A stretch of 27,015 bases of DNA from an uncultured Oceanospirillaceae bacterium (GTDB taxonomy: Bacteria; Pseudomonadota; Gammaproteobacteria; Pseudomonadales; Oceanobacteraceae): positions 1-27,015 of the forward strand of contig CALJVD010000125.1 in assembly GCA_937974825.1 (NCBI GenBank), in the 5' to 3' direction. The notes beneath the pieces are model-generated. The model was not told where the DNA came from and searched no databases. It saw only the letters and a list, made by a program, of their open reading frames with translations. Shown here in pieces: positions 14,688-23,194 of this stretch. How positions within the stretch are numbered: the first letter of the stretch is position 1; each line of letters starts with the position of its first letter. The translations under genes were made by a program, and so were the position numbers.

Positions 14688-17243
14688 ATGCGTTTTTTGC
14701 TGTTGTTGCTGTGTGTCGTTAGTTCTGTTGTTGTACATGCAGACTCTTTTGAAGTTTCTGATATTCGTTTAGAAGGTTTGCAGCGCGTGTCTGCTGGGAC
14801 AGTGTTTGAAGCCTTTCCTATTGTTAGTGGTGACATGGTTGATAATGAAATCTTAAGCCAAGCATCACGCGAACTATTCCGTACAGGCCTGTTTGACGAT
14901 ATTAAACTGCTTAAAGATGGCAGTGTATTAATAGTGCAGGTAGTCGAGCTGCCAACCATTACTAAAATCGATATTTCTGGTAACAAAGCCATTCAGACCG
15001 ATATGTTGCTTGATGGTCTGAAACAATCTGGGCTAGCAGAAGGGTTAGTGTTTAAGCGTTCAACCTTAGAGCGTATTGCCATGGAACTAGAGCGTCAATA
15101 TGTCGCTCAAGGCCGTTATGACGCCCGTATTACCACTGAAGCTGAAGCGCTGCCACGTAACCGCGTCGCTTTAAATATTAAAGTGAAAGAAGGCAGCGTT
15201 GCCAGCATCGAGCATATTAATATTGTCGGTAATGAAAGATTCACCACTGCTGAATTGCTTAAACAAATGCAGCTTAAAACAACAGGGTTTTGGTCTTGGT
15301 ATTCAAGCGACAATAAATACAGTCGAGAAAAACTTGCAGCAGACTTAGAAACTCTACGTTCATATTACCTTGACCGTGGTTATATTCGCTTCAATATTGA
15401 ATCCACTCAGGTTTCTATCTCTCCCGATAAAGAAGGCGTATACATCACTATTAACGTCAGTGAGGGTGAGGTTTACACCATTAAAGACTTAAAGTTCGCG
15501 GGCAATTTAATTCTGCCTGAATCTGACTATGAGCGTTTCCTACTCTTAAAAGAAGATGACACGTTCTCACGACAACGAGTCACTTTTAGTAGTGAACTCA
15601 TGAGTAAGCGTCTAGGAAACGAAGGCTATACCTTTGCTAAAGTCGATGGTATTCCCAAAATTAATGATGAAGACCGTACCGTCGATTTAACATTCTTTGT
15701 TGAGCCGGGTAAGCGTACTTATGTAAGAAACATTAACTTTACCGGTAATGACAGCACGGTCGATGAAGTGCTACGCCGTGAAATGTTGCAAATGGAAGGT
15801 GGTTGGGCTTCTACCGATAAAATTGATATGGGTAAAACCCGCTTAGATCAATTAGGCTTCTTTAAGCATGTCAATGTTGATACTCCGTTAGTGGCGGGTA
15901 AAGATGACATGATCGACGTTAACTATAACGTAGAAGAACAACTCAGTGGCAGCTTAAACTTTAACATCGGTTACGCCGGTGGTAGTGGTTTGATTCTTGG
16001 TGCAAGCGTGAGCCAAAACAACTTCTTAGGAACTGGTAATCGTATGTCCTTTGGTGTTCAGCGCAATGACTACACTCAGGCTTACTCTTTCTCTTACTTA
16101 AATCCGTACTACACCATCGATGGAGTGAGCCGTGGCTTTAATCTGTTTTACCGTAAAACAGACTACTCTAATATGACCATGGTCAGTGACTACCAAACGA
16201 ACGTTATGGGTGGTAACGTTACTTACGGATATCCAATCTCAAATCGCCAGCGCTTATCGTTTACTATTGGTGCAAGTAATACTGAAGTGATTCCTGGCAG
16301 TACAGTGCCCTATGAAATCACTGATTTTATTGATGCCAATGGCGACGACTATTATGAGTTTACACTTGGGTTAAGTTGGCGTTATAGCAGCCTTAACCGT
16401 GGTTTATTCCCAACCGCTGGTACCGAGCATAAAGTATCGGGTGACCTAGCTATTCCCGGCAGTGACCTTACTTGGTACAAGTTAGGTTATACCATGAACC
16501 ATTACATCCCATTGTCTCAAGAGTGGGCATTACGTTTCCGTACGGATCTTGGCTACGGTAATGGTTATGGTGATATTAGTGGCTTGCCTTTCTATAAAAA
16601 CTTCCGCTCGGGTGGTATAGGGTCTGTGCGTGGCTGGCGCATAAACAGTTTAGGCCCGCAAGGATTACCTCGATACAGTACAGTCAACGTAGCGTCCACC
16701 GATGCTAATGGTAACGTTGAATATGAAACCGACTCCTTAGGTATGCCTATTGTAGACCCAACAGCGCCTACCACTATTTATGCCGTCGATGAAAACGGCG
16801 ACACTGTAATGATTAATAACCCTAACCAGTACAAGCCTAAGTATGAGGTAGCTAATGGTGGCGAAGTAGTAACAGCTCCTAATTACCTATACAGATTACA
16901 AGCGTTAGGTGGTAACGTACTGGTTGAAACAAGTTTAGAGCTTATATTTCCATTACCATTTATCGAAGATCGAAGCTCACTGCGTAGTGTTGTCTTCTTA
17001 GATGCTGGTAATGCCTTTACCGACAAGTGTTATAAGCCAAATGATCCTGATGTTCCTTCATTAACAGAGCATCCGTTTTGTAATGAAGGCATAGAGTTGG
17101 ATGAAATGCGTATAAGTACAGGGGTTGGTGTTACTTGGGTAACGGCCATTGGTCCATTAACCTTTACTTACTCATTCCCACTGAATGATAAAGACAAAGA
17201 TCGCACTGAAGGCTTTGAGTTTTCACTGGGACAAGTGTTTTAA
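14688..17243 (+). CDS. bamA: Outer membrane protein assembly factor BamA
   Basis: The essential Omp85 insertase that folds beta-barrels into the outer membrane. A signal peptide (MRFLLLLLCVVSSVVVHA) precedes five POTRA domains (about residues 20-420) and a 16-strand barrel ending in phenylalanine (LGQVF). The conserved loop-6 motif reads SVRGW rather than the common RGF/RGY, and about 90 residues separate it from the following LGGNVLVETSLELIFPLPF strand, which is long. Two cysteines sit in the next extracellular loop (DKCYKP and PFCNEG), possibly a disulfide. ATG 14688 has GGA 9 bases upstream; GTG 14661, overlapping the rseP stop, would lengthen the signal peptide by nine residues and is a real alternative. 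Confidence 0.95.
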   Translation: MRFLLLLLCVVSSVVVHADSFEVSDIRLEGLQRVSAGTVFEAFPIVSGDMVDNEILSQASRELFRTGLFDDIKLLKDGSVLIVQVVELPTITKIDISGNKAIQTDMLLDGLKQSGLAEGLVFKRSTLERIAMELERQYVAQGRYDARITTEAEALPRNRVALNIKVKEGSVASIEHINIVGNERFTTAELLKQMQLKTTGFWSWYSSDNKYSREKLAADLETLRSYYLDRGYIRFNIESTQVSISPDKEGVYITINVSEGEVYTIKDLKFAGNLILPESDYERFLLLKEDDTFSRQRVTFSSELMSKRLGNEGYTFAKVDGIPKINDEDRTVDLTFFVEPGKRTYVRNINFTGNDSTVDEVLRREMLQMEGGWASTDKIDMGKTRLDQLGFFKHVNVDTPLVAGKDDMIDVNYNVEEQLSGSLNFNIGYAGGSGLILGASVSQNNFLGTGNRMSFGVQRNDYTQAYSFSYLNPYYTIDGVSRGFNLFYRKTDYSNMTMVSDYQTNVMGGNVTYGYPISNRQRLSFTIGASNTEVIPGSTVPYEITDFIDANGDDYYEFTLGLSWRYSSLNRGLFPTAGTEHKVSGDLAIPGSDLTWYKLGYTMNHYIPLSQEWALRFRTDLGYGNGYGDISGLPFYKNFRSGGIGSVRGWRINSLGPQGLPRYSTVNVASTDANGNVEYETDSLGMPIVDPTAPTTIYAVDENGDTVMINNPNQYKPKYEVANGGEVVTAPNYLYRLQALGGNVLVETSLELIFPLPFIEDRSSLRSVVFLDAGNAFTDKCYKPNDPDVPSLTEHPFCNEGIELDEMRISTGVGVTWVTAIGPLTFTYSFPLNDKDKDRTEGFEFSLGQVF

Positions 17244-17272
17244 TTTTAATAACGATAAAATGGAGATATTAA

Positions 17273-17767
17273 ATGCATAAGTTGATCGCATTAACCCTAG
17301 CGCTTTTTGCAACAACGGCTTTGGCTGCAGGCAAAGTGGGTGTTGTAGATATGGAACAGGCATTGTTCTTGTCTGACGCTGCTAAAAGCTCAATCAAAGA
17401 GTTTGAAAAAGACAACAAAGAAGAAGTGAATAAGCTTAAAAAGCTACAAGAAGAAATTATTTCTTTACGTGAAAAAGTAGAGAAAGAAGCTGACGTATTA
17501 AGCGAATCAGAGCGTACTAAGCTTGCTAACAGCTATGAACAAAAAGCGACCGAATATCAGTTTTATGCGCAAAAGCTACAAGAAGCTGAACAGAAATGGC
17601 GTCAGCGCTTTTTACAAGAGCAATTACCTGGTCTTGAAAAAGAGCTTAAAGCTATTATCGATAAAGAAAAGTATGACGTTGTTTTACAAGCAGGTGCCGT
17701 TATTTACCGCACTCCGACTGTAGACTTAACCAAACAACTAATTGAACGTTTAAACGATAAGAAATAA
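17273..17767 (+). CDS. skp: Periplasmic chaperone Skp/OmpH
   Basis: A trimeric periplasmic holdase that carries unfolded outer-membrane proteins to BamA. The 164-residue precursor has a signal peptide cleaved near LAA-GKVGVVD, then a small beta core (KVGVVDMEQAL and KYDVVLQAGAVIYRTP) interrupted by a long charged coiled coil (about residues 40-130), which forms the tentacles. GGAG lies 7 bases before the ATG. It sits directly after bamA and before lpxD, the standard order. Confidence 0.95.
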   Translation: MHKLIALTLALFATTALAAGKVGVVDMEQALFLSDAAKSSIKEFEKDNKEEVNKLKKLQEEIISLREKVEKEADVLSESERTKLANSYEQKATEYQFYAQKLQEAEQKWRQRFLQEQLPGLEKELKAIIDKEKYDVVLQAGAVIYRTPTVDLTKQLIERLNDKK

Positions 17768-17778
17768 TAGAGATTAAC

Positions 17779-18804
17779 ATGACACTGACTTTAGGTGAGT
17801 TAGCCCATCACATTGGGGCAGAGTTAAATGGTGATGCCGGTATAGAAATAACCGGAATACAAACACTACTTAATGCCCAAGCCGGACAAGTTAGCTTTCT
17901 TGCGAATGCTACCTACCGTAATCAATTAGCTGACACTAAAGCCAGTGCAGTCATAGTCTCTCAAGATGCAGCCGCAGATGCTCCAACAGCAACTCTAGTG
18001 ATGGCAAATCCTTATTTAGGCTTTGCTCTAGCAACACAGTTGTTCGATAATCGCATCAAACCTTCTGGTAAAATCCATACATCAGCCTCCATTGCTGACA
18101 CTGCTAAAATCGGAGCGAATGTAACAATCGGTGCAAATGCCGTTATTGGTGAGCACTGTATTATCGGTGATAACTGCGAAATAGGCGCGGGCACCGTAAT
18201 AGACGGACATTCGATCTTAGGCAAAAACTGTATTCTTCGCGCTAACGTTACTCTTTATCATGATGTTGTTCTTGGTGAAAACGTACAAGTTCACTCGGGA
18301 GCTGTCATTGGTGGTGATGGATTCGGTTTTGCCCCTGATAAAGGCAAGTGGCATAAAATTGCTCAGCTTGGAGGCGTACGAATTGGTGACAATGTTGAGA
18401 TAGGCTCTAACACCTGTATTGACCGTGGTGCGCTAGGAAATACCATTATTGAGAGTAATGTCATTCTTGATAACTTGGTACAAATCGGCCACAACGTGAA
18501 AATAGGTGAAGGAAGCGCAGTGGCGGGATCTTCAGGTATTGCAGGTAGTACAGTGGTTGGTAAGAACTGTATTGTTGGTGGTGCAGTAGGTATCGCAGGA
18601 CATCTCAATATTACTGACGGCGTACACTTAACGGGTATGAGCATGATTACTAACTCAATTAGTGAACCGGGAGTTTACTCTTCTGGCATTCCGTCAATGC
18701 CCTCAAAAGAATGGCGTAGAAGTGCGGTTCGTTTTAAGCAGCTTGATAGTATTGTCAAACGCTTGAAAGCACTAGAAAGCAATTCTCAGGGCCCCAATAA
18801 CTAA
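17779..18804 (+). CDS. lpxD: UDP-3-O-(3-hydroxyacyl)glucosamine N-acyltransferase
   Basis: Third step of lipid A synthesis: transfers a 3-hydroxyacyl chain from ACP to the 2-amino group of UDP-3-O-acyl-glucosamine. An N-terminal uridine-binding domain (to about residue 100) is followed by a left-handed beta-helix of hexapeptide repeats (IGANVT, IGANAV, IGEHCI and so on). The catalytic histidine is His238 in VQIGHNV, matching E. coli His239. Length is 341 residues. The ATG is 11 bases after the skp stop. The C-terminal helix ends with RLKALES, as expected for the trimer cap. Confidence 0.97.
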   Translation: MTLTLGELAHHIGAELNGDAGIEITGIQTLLNAQAGQVSFLANATYRNQLADTKASAVIVSQDAAADAPTATLVMANPYLGFALATQLFDNRIKPSGKIHTSASIADTAKIGANVTIGANAVIGEHCIIGDNCEIGAGTVIDGHSILGKNCILRANVTLYHDVVLGENVQVHSGAVIGGDGFGFAPDKGKWHKIAQLGGVRIGDNVEIGSNTCIDRGALGNTIIESNVILDNLVQIGHNVKIGEGSAVAGSSGIAGSTVVGKNCIVGGAVGIAGHLNITDGVHLTGMSMITNSISEPGVYSSGIPSMPSKEWRRSAVRFKQLDSIVKRLKALESNSQGPNN

Positions 18805-18834
18805 GCTACTTACATTGCGTATAGGTAAAAGTTG

Positions 18835-19299
18835 ATGTCTGGGTTAAATATCGAACAAATTAAAGAGCTGCTACCACAAAGATACCCTTTCTTAATGGTA
18901 GACCGTGTTTTAGAGGTGGATTTAGACGCTGAAGAAGGCGCTTATATTCGTGCTCTTAAAAACGTAAGCATTAATGAAAGCTTCTTTGCAGGTCACTTCC
19001 CGGGACATCCTGTGATGCCAGGCGTATTAACTGTTGAAGCTATGGCGCAAACAAGCGGTATTTTATCCATGCTTATTTTAGGCGAGGGTCGCGATTCAAA
19101 AATGATCCAATATTTCGCCGGAGCTGATAAAATACGCTTTAAACAACCCATAGTTCCAGGCGACCAATTAGTGTTAGAGGCTCGTTTTAAAACACATCGT
19201 CGCGGAGTGTGGAAATTTGAATGTCGTGGTATGGTCGATGGTAAAATAGCTTGTACGGCTGAAATTACCAGTGCCGAGCGCGACCTGGAGCATATATGA
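18835..19299 (+). CDS. fabZ: 3-hydroxyacyl-ACP dehydratase FabZ
   Basis: Dehydrates (3R)-hydroxyacyl-ACP in fatty acid elongation. It competes with LpxA for 3-hydroxymyristoyl-type ACP, so its location inside the lpx cluster balances phospholipid and lipid A. Hot-dog fold with catalytic His54 (AGHFPGHPVMPGV) and Glu68 (TVEAMAQ), identical in position to E. coli. It has 154 residues from ATG 18835, with AGG about 9-11 bases upstream; a TTG one codon earlier is not preferred. The stop overlaps the lpxA start (ATGA). Confidence 0.97.
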   Translation: MSGLNIEQIKELLPQRYPFLMVDRVLEVDLDAEEGAYIRALKNVSINESFFAGHFPGHPVMPGVLTVEAMAQTSGILSMLILGEGRDSKMIQYFAGADKIRFKQPIVPGDQLVLEARFKTHRRGVWKFECRGMVDGKIACTAEITSAERDLEHI

Positions 19300-20066
19300 T
19301 TCATAGCACAGCGCTAGTAGACCCATCGGCTCAGTTAGCAGATGGGGTGGAAGTTGGACCTTATTCAATCATCGGTGCCAATGTAGAAATTGGTGAAGGC
19401 ACTGTTGTTGGTCCTCATGTTGTTATTAAAGGCCCAACCAGCATTGGTAAAAACAACAAGATCTTCCAGTTTGCTAGTGTTGGCGAGGATTGCCAAGACA
19501 AAAAGTACGGCGGAGAACCTACTCGTCTAGTGATTGGAGATAACAACGTTATTCGTGAGTCTTGTACTATTCACCGTGGTACCGTTCAAGATAACGCAGT
19601 CACAATTATCGGTAACGATAACCTCTTTATGGTGAACGTGCATATTGCACACGATGTAATAGTTGGTGATCACTGCATTATTGCAAATAACACCAACGTG
19701 GCCGGTCACGTTAATATTGGTGACTGGGCTATTTTAGGTGGCGCGTCTCAGGTACACCAGTTTTGTAATATTGGCACTCATGCAATGTGTGGTGGTGGCA
19801 GTGTGGTCATCAAAGATGTACCTGCCTATGTGATTACTCAGGGTTACCCAGCGGAACCTTTCGGTGTTAACAGCGAAGGTCTAAAGCGTCGTGGATTTAG
19901 TAAAGAAAGCATTAGTGTTATTCGCAATGCGTACAAAACCATTTACCGTAAAGGTATGCTGTTAAACGAAGCGCTTGAAGAAATCGAAGAGCAATCTAAG
20001 AAATATCAAGAGCTTATTCCCTTAGTTGAAAGCATCAAAAAGTCGACACGTGGAATCATTCGCTAA
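19296..20066 (+). CDS. lpxA: UDP-N-acetylglucosamine O-acyltransferase
   Basis: First step of lipid A synthesis, moving a 3-hydroxyacyl chain from ACP to the 3-OH of UDP-GlcNAc. It is a hexapeptide-repeat left-handed beta-helix with catalytic His119 in NVHIAHDVIVG (E. coli His125) and a helical C-terminus ending STRGIIR. The residue corresponding to the E. coli acyl-length ruler Gly173 is Gly167 (in AMCGGGSV), which predicts preference for C14 rather than C10 chains. It has 256 residues. The ATG overlaps the fabZ stop by 4 bases, with GGAG about 6 bases upstream. Confidence 0.97.
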   Translation: MIHSTALVDPSAQLADGVEVGPYSIIGANVEIGEGTVVGPHVVIKGPTSIGKNNKIFQFASVGEDCQDKKYGGEPTRLVIGDNNVIRESCTIHRGTVQDNAVTIIGNDNLFMVNVHIAHDVIVGDHCIIANNTNVAGHVNIGDWAILGGASQVHQFCNIGTHAMCGGGSVVIKDVPAYVITQGYPAEPFGVNSEGLKRRGFSKESISVIRNAYKTIYRKGMLLNEALEEIEEQSKKYQELIPLVESIKKSTRGIIR

Positions 20067-21200
20067 ATGCGTATTGCGATTGTTGCCGGTGAAACCTCAG
20101 GAGATATGCTTGGATCTGGCTTAATTGCCGAATTAAAAGAGCAGTTTCCCGAGGCAAGCTTTGAAGGTGTTGGTGGTCCGTTAATGGAACAACAAGGCTT
20201 GAAAAGCTTTTTCCCCATGGAGCGCCTTGCTGTTATGGGGTTGTTTGAAATATTGGGTCGCTTATTCGAACTTATTAAAATACGACGCCATTTAGTTAAG
20301 TATTGGCTAAAAAATCCGCCAGATGTTTTTATTGGCATCGATGCACCAGACTTTAACTTAGGTTTAGAAGAGCAGTTGAAATCTGCCGGCATCAAGACAG
20401 TCCACTATGTGAGTCCTTCTGTATGGATGTGGCGTCAGAAGCGCGTGTTTAAAATCGCCCGTGCCGTTGATTTAATGCTAACGCTCTTTCCCTTTGAAGC
20501 GCAGTTTTATAAAGATCACAAAGTCCCAGTGACTTGTGTTGGGCACCACTTGGCCGACAAAATCCCTCTTACTACCGATAAAACTCAAGCGCGTACAGCT
20601 CTGGGGCTGAAACAAGATGCGCAAATCGTTTGTATTATGCCGGGTAGCCGTGCTGGTGAGGTGAGTAAGCTAGGGCCGGTGTTTCTATCCAGTGCACGAT
20701 TGCTGCTTAATAAAAAGCCTAACCTGCAATTTGTGATACCTGCAGCTAATGCAGAACGAAAAGCACAGATAGAAGAGTTATTAGCGACACAAAGTGAACC
20801 GCTGGATGTGTTGGTGGTAGATGGTCGCTCACGTGAGTGTATGGCGGCTAGTGATGCTATTTTAATTGCTTCCGGAACAGCCACCTTAGAAGGTATGCTA
20901 ATAAAACGTCCGATGGTGGTGAGCTATATCATCAATAACCTGACGTTTAATATTGTTAAACGTATGGTCAGTCGACAGTGGGTATCCCTACCAAACTTAT
21001 TGGCTAATAAAGAGCTTATACCTGAACTTTTACAAGATGACGCTACCCCTGAAAATCTCTCAGGAGCAATTCTTGAATATCTTGATAATCCAGCCAAAGC
21101 AGATGCTTTAGAAAGTGCCTTTACCAGTATTCATTTAGAAATTAAACGAGATGCGGATAAAAGTGCTGCTACGGCTATCACGAAACTTTTACAGCAGTAA
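20067..21200 (+). CDS. lpxB: Lipid A disaccharide synthase
   Basis: A GT19 glycosyltransferase, peripheral to the inner membrane, that joins UDP-2,3-diacylglucosamine and lipid X to make the lipid A disaccharide. Diagnostic motifs are AGETSGDMLGSGLI near the N-terminus, the GVGGPLM segment, YVSPSVWMWRQKRV, IMPGSRAGEV and the SGTATLEGML donor-binding region. It has 377 residues. The ATG directly follows the lpxA TAA with no spacer and no strong Shine-Dalgarno, suggesting coupled translation. Confidence 0.97.
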   Translation: MRIAIVAGETSGDMLGSGLIAELKEQFPEASFEGVGGPLMEQQGLKSFFPMERLAVMGLFEILGRLFELIKIRRHLVKYWLKNPPDVFIGIDAPDFNLGLEEQLKSAGIKTVHYVSPSVWMWRQKRVFKIARAVDLMLTLFPFEAQFYKDHKVPVTCVGHHLADKIPLTTDKTQARTALGLKQDAQIVCIMPGSRAGEVSKLGPVFLSSARLLLNKKPNLQFVIPAANAERKAQIEELLATQSEPLDVLVVDGRSRECMAASDAILIASGTATLEGMLIKRPMVVSYIINNLTFNIVKRMVSRQWVSLPNLLANKELIPELLQDDATPENLSGAILEYLDNPAKADALESAFTSIHLEIKRDADKSAATAITKLLQQ

Positions 21201-21206
21201 TTCTTA

Positions 21207-21815
21207 ATGCTACCCATCGAAGAAACATTAATAGAATACGACATACCTTATTGTGGTGTGGATGAAGCAGGGGCAGGCCCTTTATGTGGTGATGTGGTTG
21301 CAGCAGCCGTTATTCTAGATCCAAATAATCCCATCGAAGGTTTAACAGACTCTAAAAAGCTTACCGAAAAAAAGCGTGAGCGATTGTTCGATGAAATCTG
21401 TGAAAAAGCACTGGACTACAGCATCGCACGTTCCACAGTCGCAGAGATTGATGAAATCAATATTTTAAATGCTCGTATGTTAGCCATGACGCGTGCTATT
21501 GCTGGTCTTAAAAAACCTTGTATCCACGCCCTGATTGATGGCAATCGCCTACCCGACACGCCTTTAGACTGCACCGCTATTATTAAAGGCGACAGCCAAG
21601 TGGCAGCTATATCGGCCGCTTCAATACTGGCAAAGGTGCAGCGCGATCGTGAAATGATCGCTTATGAAGAACAATATCCAGGCTACGGATTCGCTAAACA
21701 CAAAGGCTATGGCACTAAGGTGCATTTAGAAGCATTGCAAACTTTTGGTCCTTGTCCAATACACCGTATGAGTTATGCGCCTGTTAAAAAAGCACTGGCA
21801 GCGGCTAAGCGCTAA
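21207..21815 (+). CDS. rnhB: Ribonuclease HII with variant GAG motif
   Basis: Removes single ribonucleotides from DNA and degrades RNA-DNA hybrids. The four acidic active-site residues appear intact: Asp19 and Glu20 (GVDEAG), Asp111 (LIDGNR) and Asp129 (KGDS). Supporting motifs are LTDSKKL, ISAASILAKV and GYGFAKHKGYGT. It has 202 residues, typical. The oddity is DEAGAG (19-24): the family normally has DExGRG, where GRG contacts the ribose 2'-OH. The ATG is 6 bases after lpxB. In many gammaproteobacteria dnaE follows rnhB; here it does not. Confidence 0.95.
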   Translation: MLPIEETLIEYDIPYCGVDEAGAGPLCGDVVAAAVILDPNNPIEGLTDSKKLTEKKRERLFDEICEKALDYSIARSTVAEIDEINILNARMLAMTRAIAGLKKPCIHALIDGNRLPDTPLDCTAIIKGDSQVAAISAASILAKVQRDREMIAYEEQYPGYGFAKHKGYGTKVHLEALQTFGPCPIHRMSYAPVKKALAAAKR

Positions 21816-21831
21816 TGACTGGAGTAACTAA

Positions 21832-23022
21832 ATGCAACATGCCGATGTAATCATAATAGGCGCGGGTGCAGCTGGTTTAATGTGTGCAGCGAAAGCGGCT
21901 GCACGTGGTCGGCAGGTGGTCGTTTTTGATCATGCCAATAAAGCCGGAAAAAAGATCTTAATGTCAGGTGGTGGTCGTTGTAATTTTACTAATTATCATA
22001 TTAGTTTCGATCGATACTTATGTCATAACCCACATTTTTTTAAGTCTGCTCTTAAGCGATACACTCAGTGGGACTTTATCTCGCTCGTTGAAAAATATGG
22101 TATTGCCTATCATGAAAAAAAAGATGGTCAGCTTTTTTGTGATACTAAAGCCAGCGCAATATTGAATATGCTGTTAGACGAGTGCAAGGCCAATAACGTA
22201 GATATTCGACTAAAACACTCTATTCATAGTATTCAGAAAGCAGATAGTGAACTGTCACGTTACCAATTGATTGCTAACGGAAACCCATGGCAATGTCAGT
22301 CCTTAGTGATTGCTACCGGTGGACCGTCTATTCCCACATTGGGGGCATCGGGTTTTGGCTATGAAATTGCTAAGCAATTTAACTTACCTGTTTATGAACC
22401 AGTTGCAGGACTAGTGCCCTTTGTTATTACAGGCGCGCAAAAACAATTGTGTGAAAGCTTATCTGGGACGGCATTAAAGGTTGAAGTCAGTTGCGGCAAA
22501 ACGAGCTTTATCGATGATATGCTTTTTACCCATCGAGGGTTAAGTGGACCGGCCATGCTACAAATTTCATCCTATTGGCATTTAGGTGACACCTTACGCA
22601 TAAACCTTCTGCCGACCTTACGAGTCGGGCAGATACTGCGTAATGAGCAACATCAGCGCCCTAAGATGTTACTTCGTAACTGGCTAGCTGAGTTGACCAC
22701 TCAAAAATTTGCAGAATTTTGGTTGGCATCTAATGCTTGGAAAGATAAAACGCTGGCACAACTTAATGGTGCAGCGATGGATGAGATTGCCGAAAGCCTA
22801 CAAAACTGGACAGTAAAACCCGCCGGCACCGAAGGCTATCGAACAGCAGAAGTTGCCTTAGGTGGTGTGGATACCAATGCCCTATCTTCTAAAACCTTGG
22901 AAGCAAAAGAACACGCTGGATTATATTTTATTGGCGAAGTGGTCGATGTGGCAGGGCACTTAGGTGGGTTTAATTTTCAATGGGCGTGGAGCAGTGCTGT
23001 CGCCGCCGCAGAAAGTGTATAA
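21832..23022 (+). CDS. BaiN/YhiN-type NAD(P)/FAD-dependent oxidoreductase
   Basis: A soluble flavoprotein of the HI0933/YhiN/BaiN family, sometimes annotated as aminoacetone oxidase family. The natural substrate is unknown. An N-terminal Rossmann motif IIGAGAAGL (about 8-16) and the family segment KKILMSGGGRCNFTN follow in order, with a C-terminal FAD-binding block GLYFIGEVVDVAGHLGGFNFQWAWSS. It has 396 residues, normal length. The ATG has GGAG 9 bases upstream. It lies 16 bases after rnhB and is probably the last gene of the long + block, as a 172-base gap follows. Confidence 0.93.
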   Translation: MQHADVIIIGAGAAGLMCAAKAAARGRQVVVFDHANKAGKKILMSGGGRCNFTNYHISFDRYLCHNPHFFKSALKRYTQWDFISLVEKYGIAYHEKKDGQLFCDTKASAILNMLLDECKANNVDIRLKHSIHSIQKADSELSRYQLIANGNPWQCQSLVIATGGPSIPTLGASGFGYEIAKQFNLPVYEPVAGLVPFVITGAQKQLCESLSGTALKVEVSCGKTSFIDDMLFTHRGLSGPAMLQISSYWHLGDTLRINLLPTLRVGQILRNEQHQRPKMLLRNWLAELTTQKFAEFWLASNAWKDKTLAQLNGAAMDEIAESLQNWTVKPAGTEGYRTAEVALGGVDTNALSSKTLEAKEHAGLYFIGEVVDVAGHLGGFNFQWAWSSAVAAAESV

Positions 23023-23144
23023 TATAATCCAAAACCGAATTAGTCCTTGTATTATAAGGGTTATCACTGCTGTGAATATTACCTATTGATTCTATTAATT
23101 GTGTTTATGGGGCAAATCCCATACAATTCGCAAGCTATTAACAA

Positions 23145-23167
23145 AAGGCTCAATTGATTTGAGCTTT
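23145..23167 (+). promoter_or_regulatory. Hairpin in the aceA leader
   Basis: AAGGCTCAA (23145-23153) pairs with TTGAGCTTT (23159-23167) with one G-U pair and loop TTGAT, ending 27 bases before the aceA ATG. A smaller stem, ATGGG/CCCAT, lies at 23107-23111 and 23118-23122, and a 6-bp hairpin at 23045-23059 could weakly end the upstream transcript. No convincing promoter hexamer pair was found by eye in 23023-23194. Confidence 0.35.
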
Positions 23168-23194
23168 CATCCACCAACGTTGAAGGAATGATTT

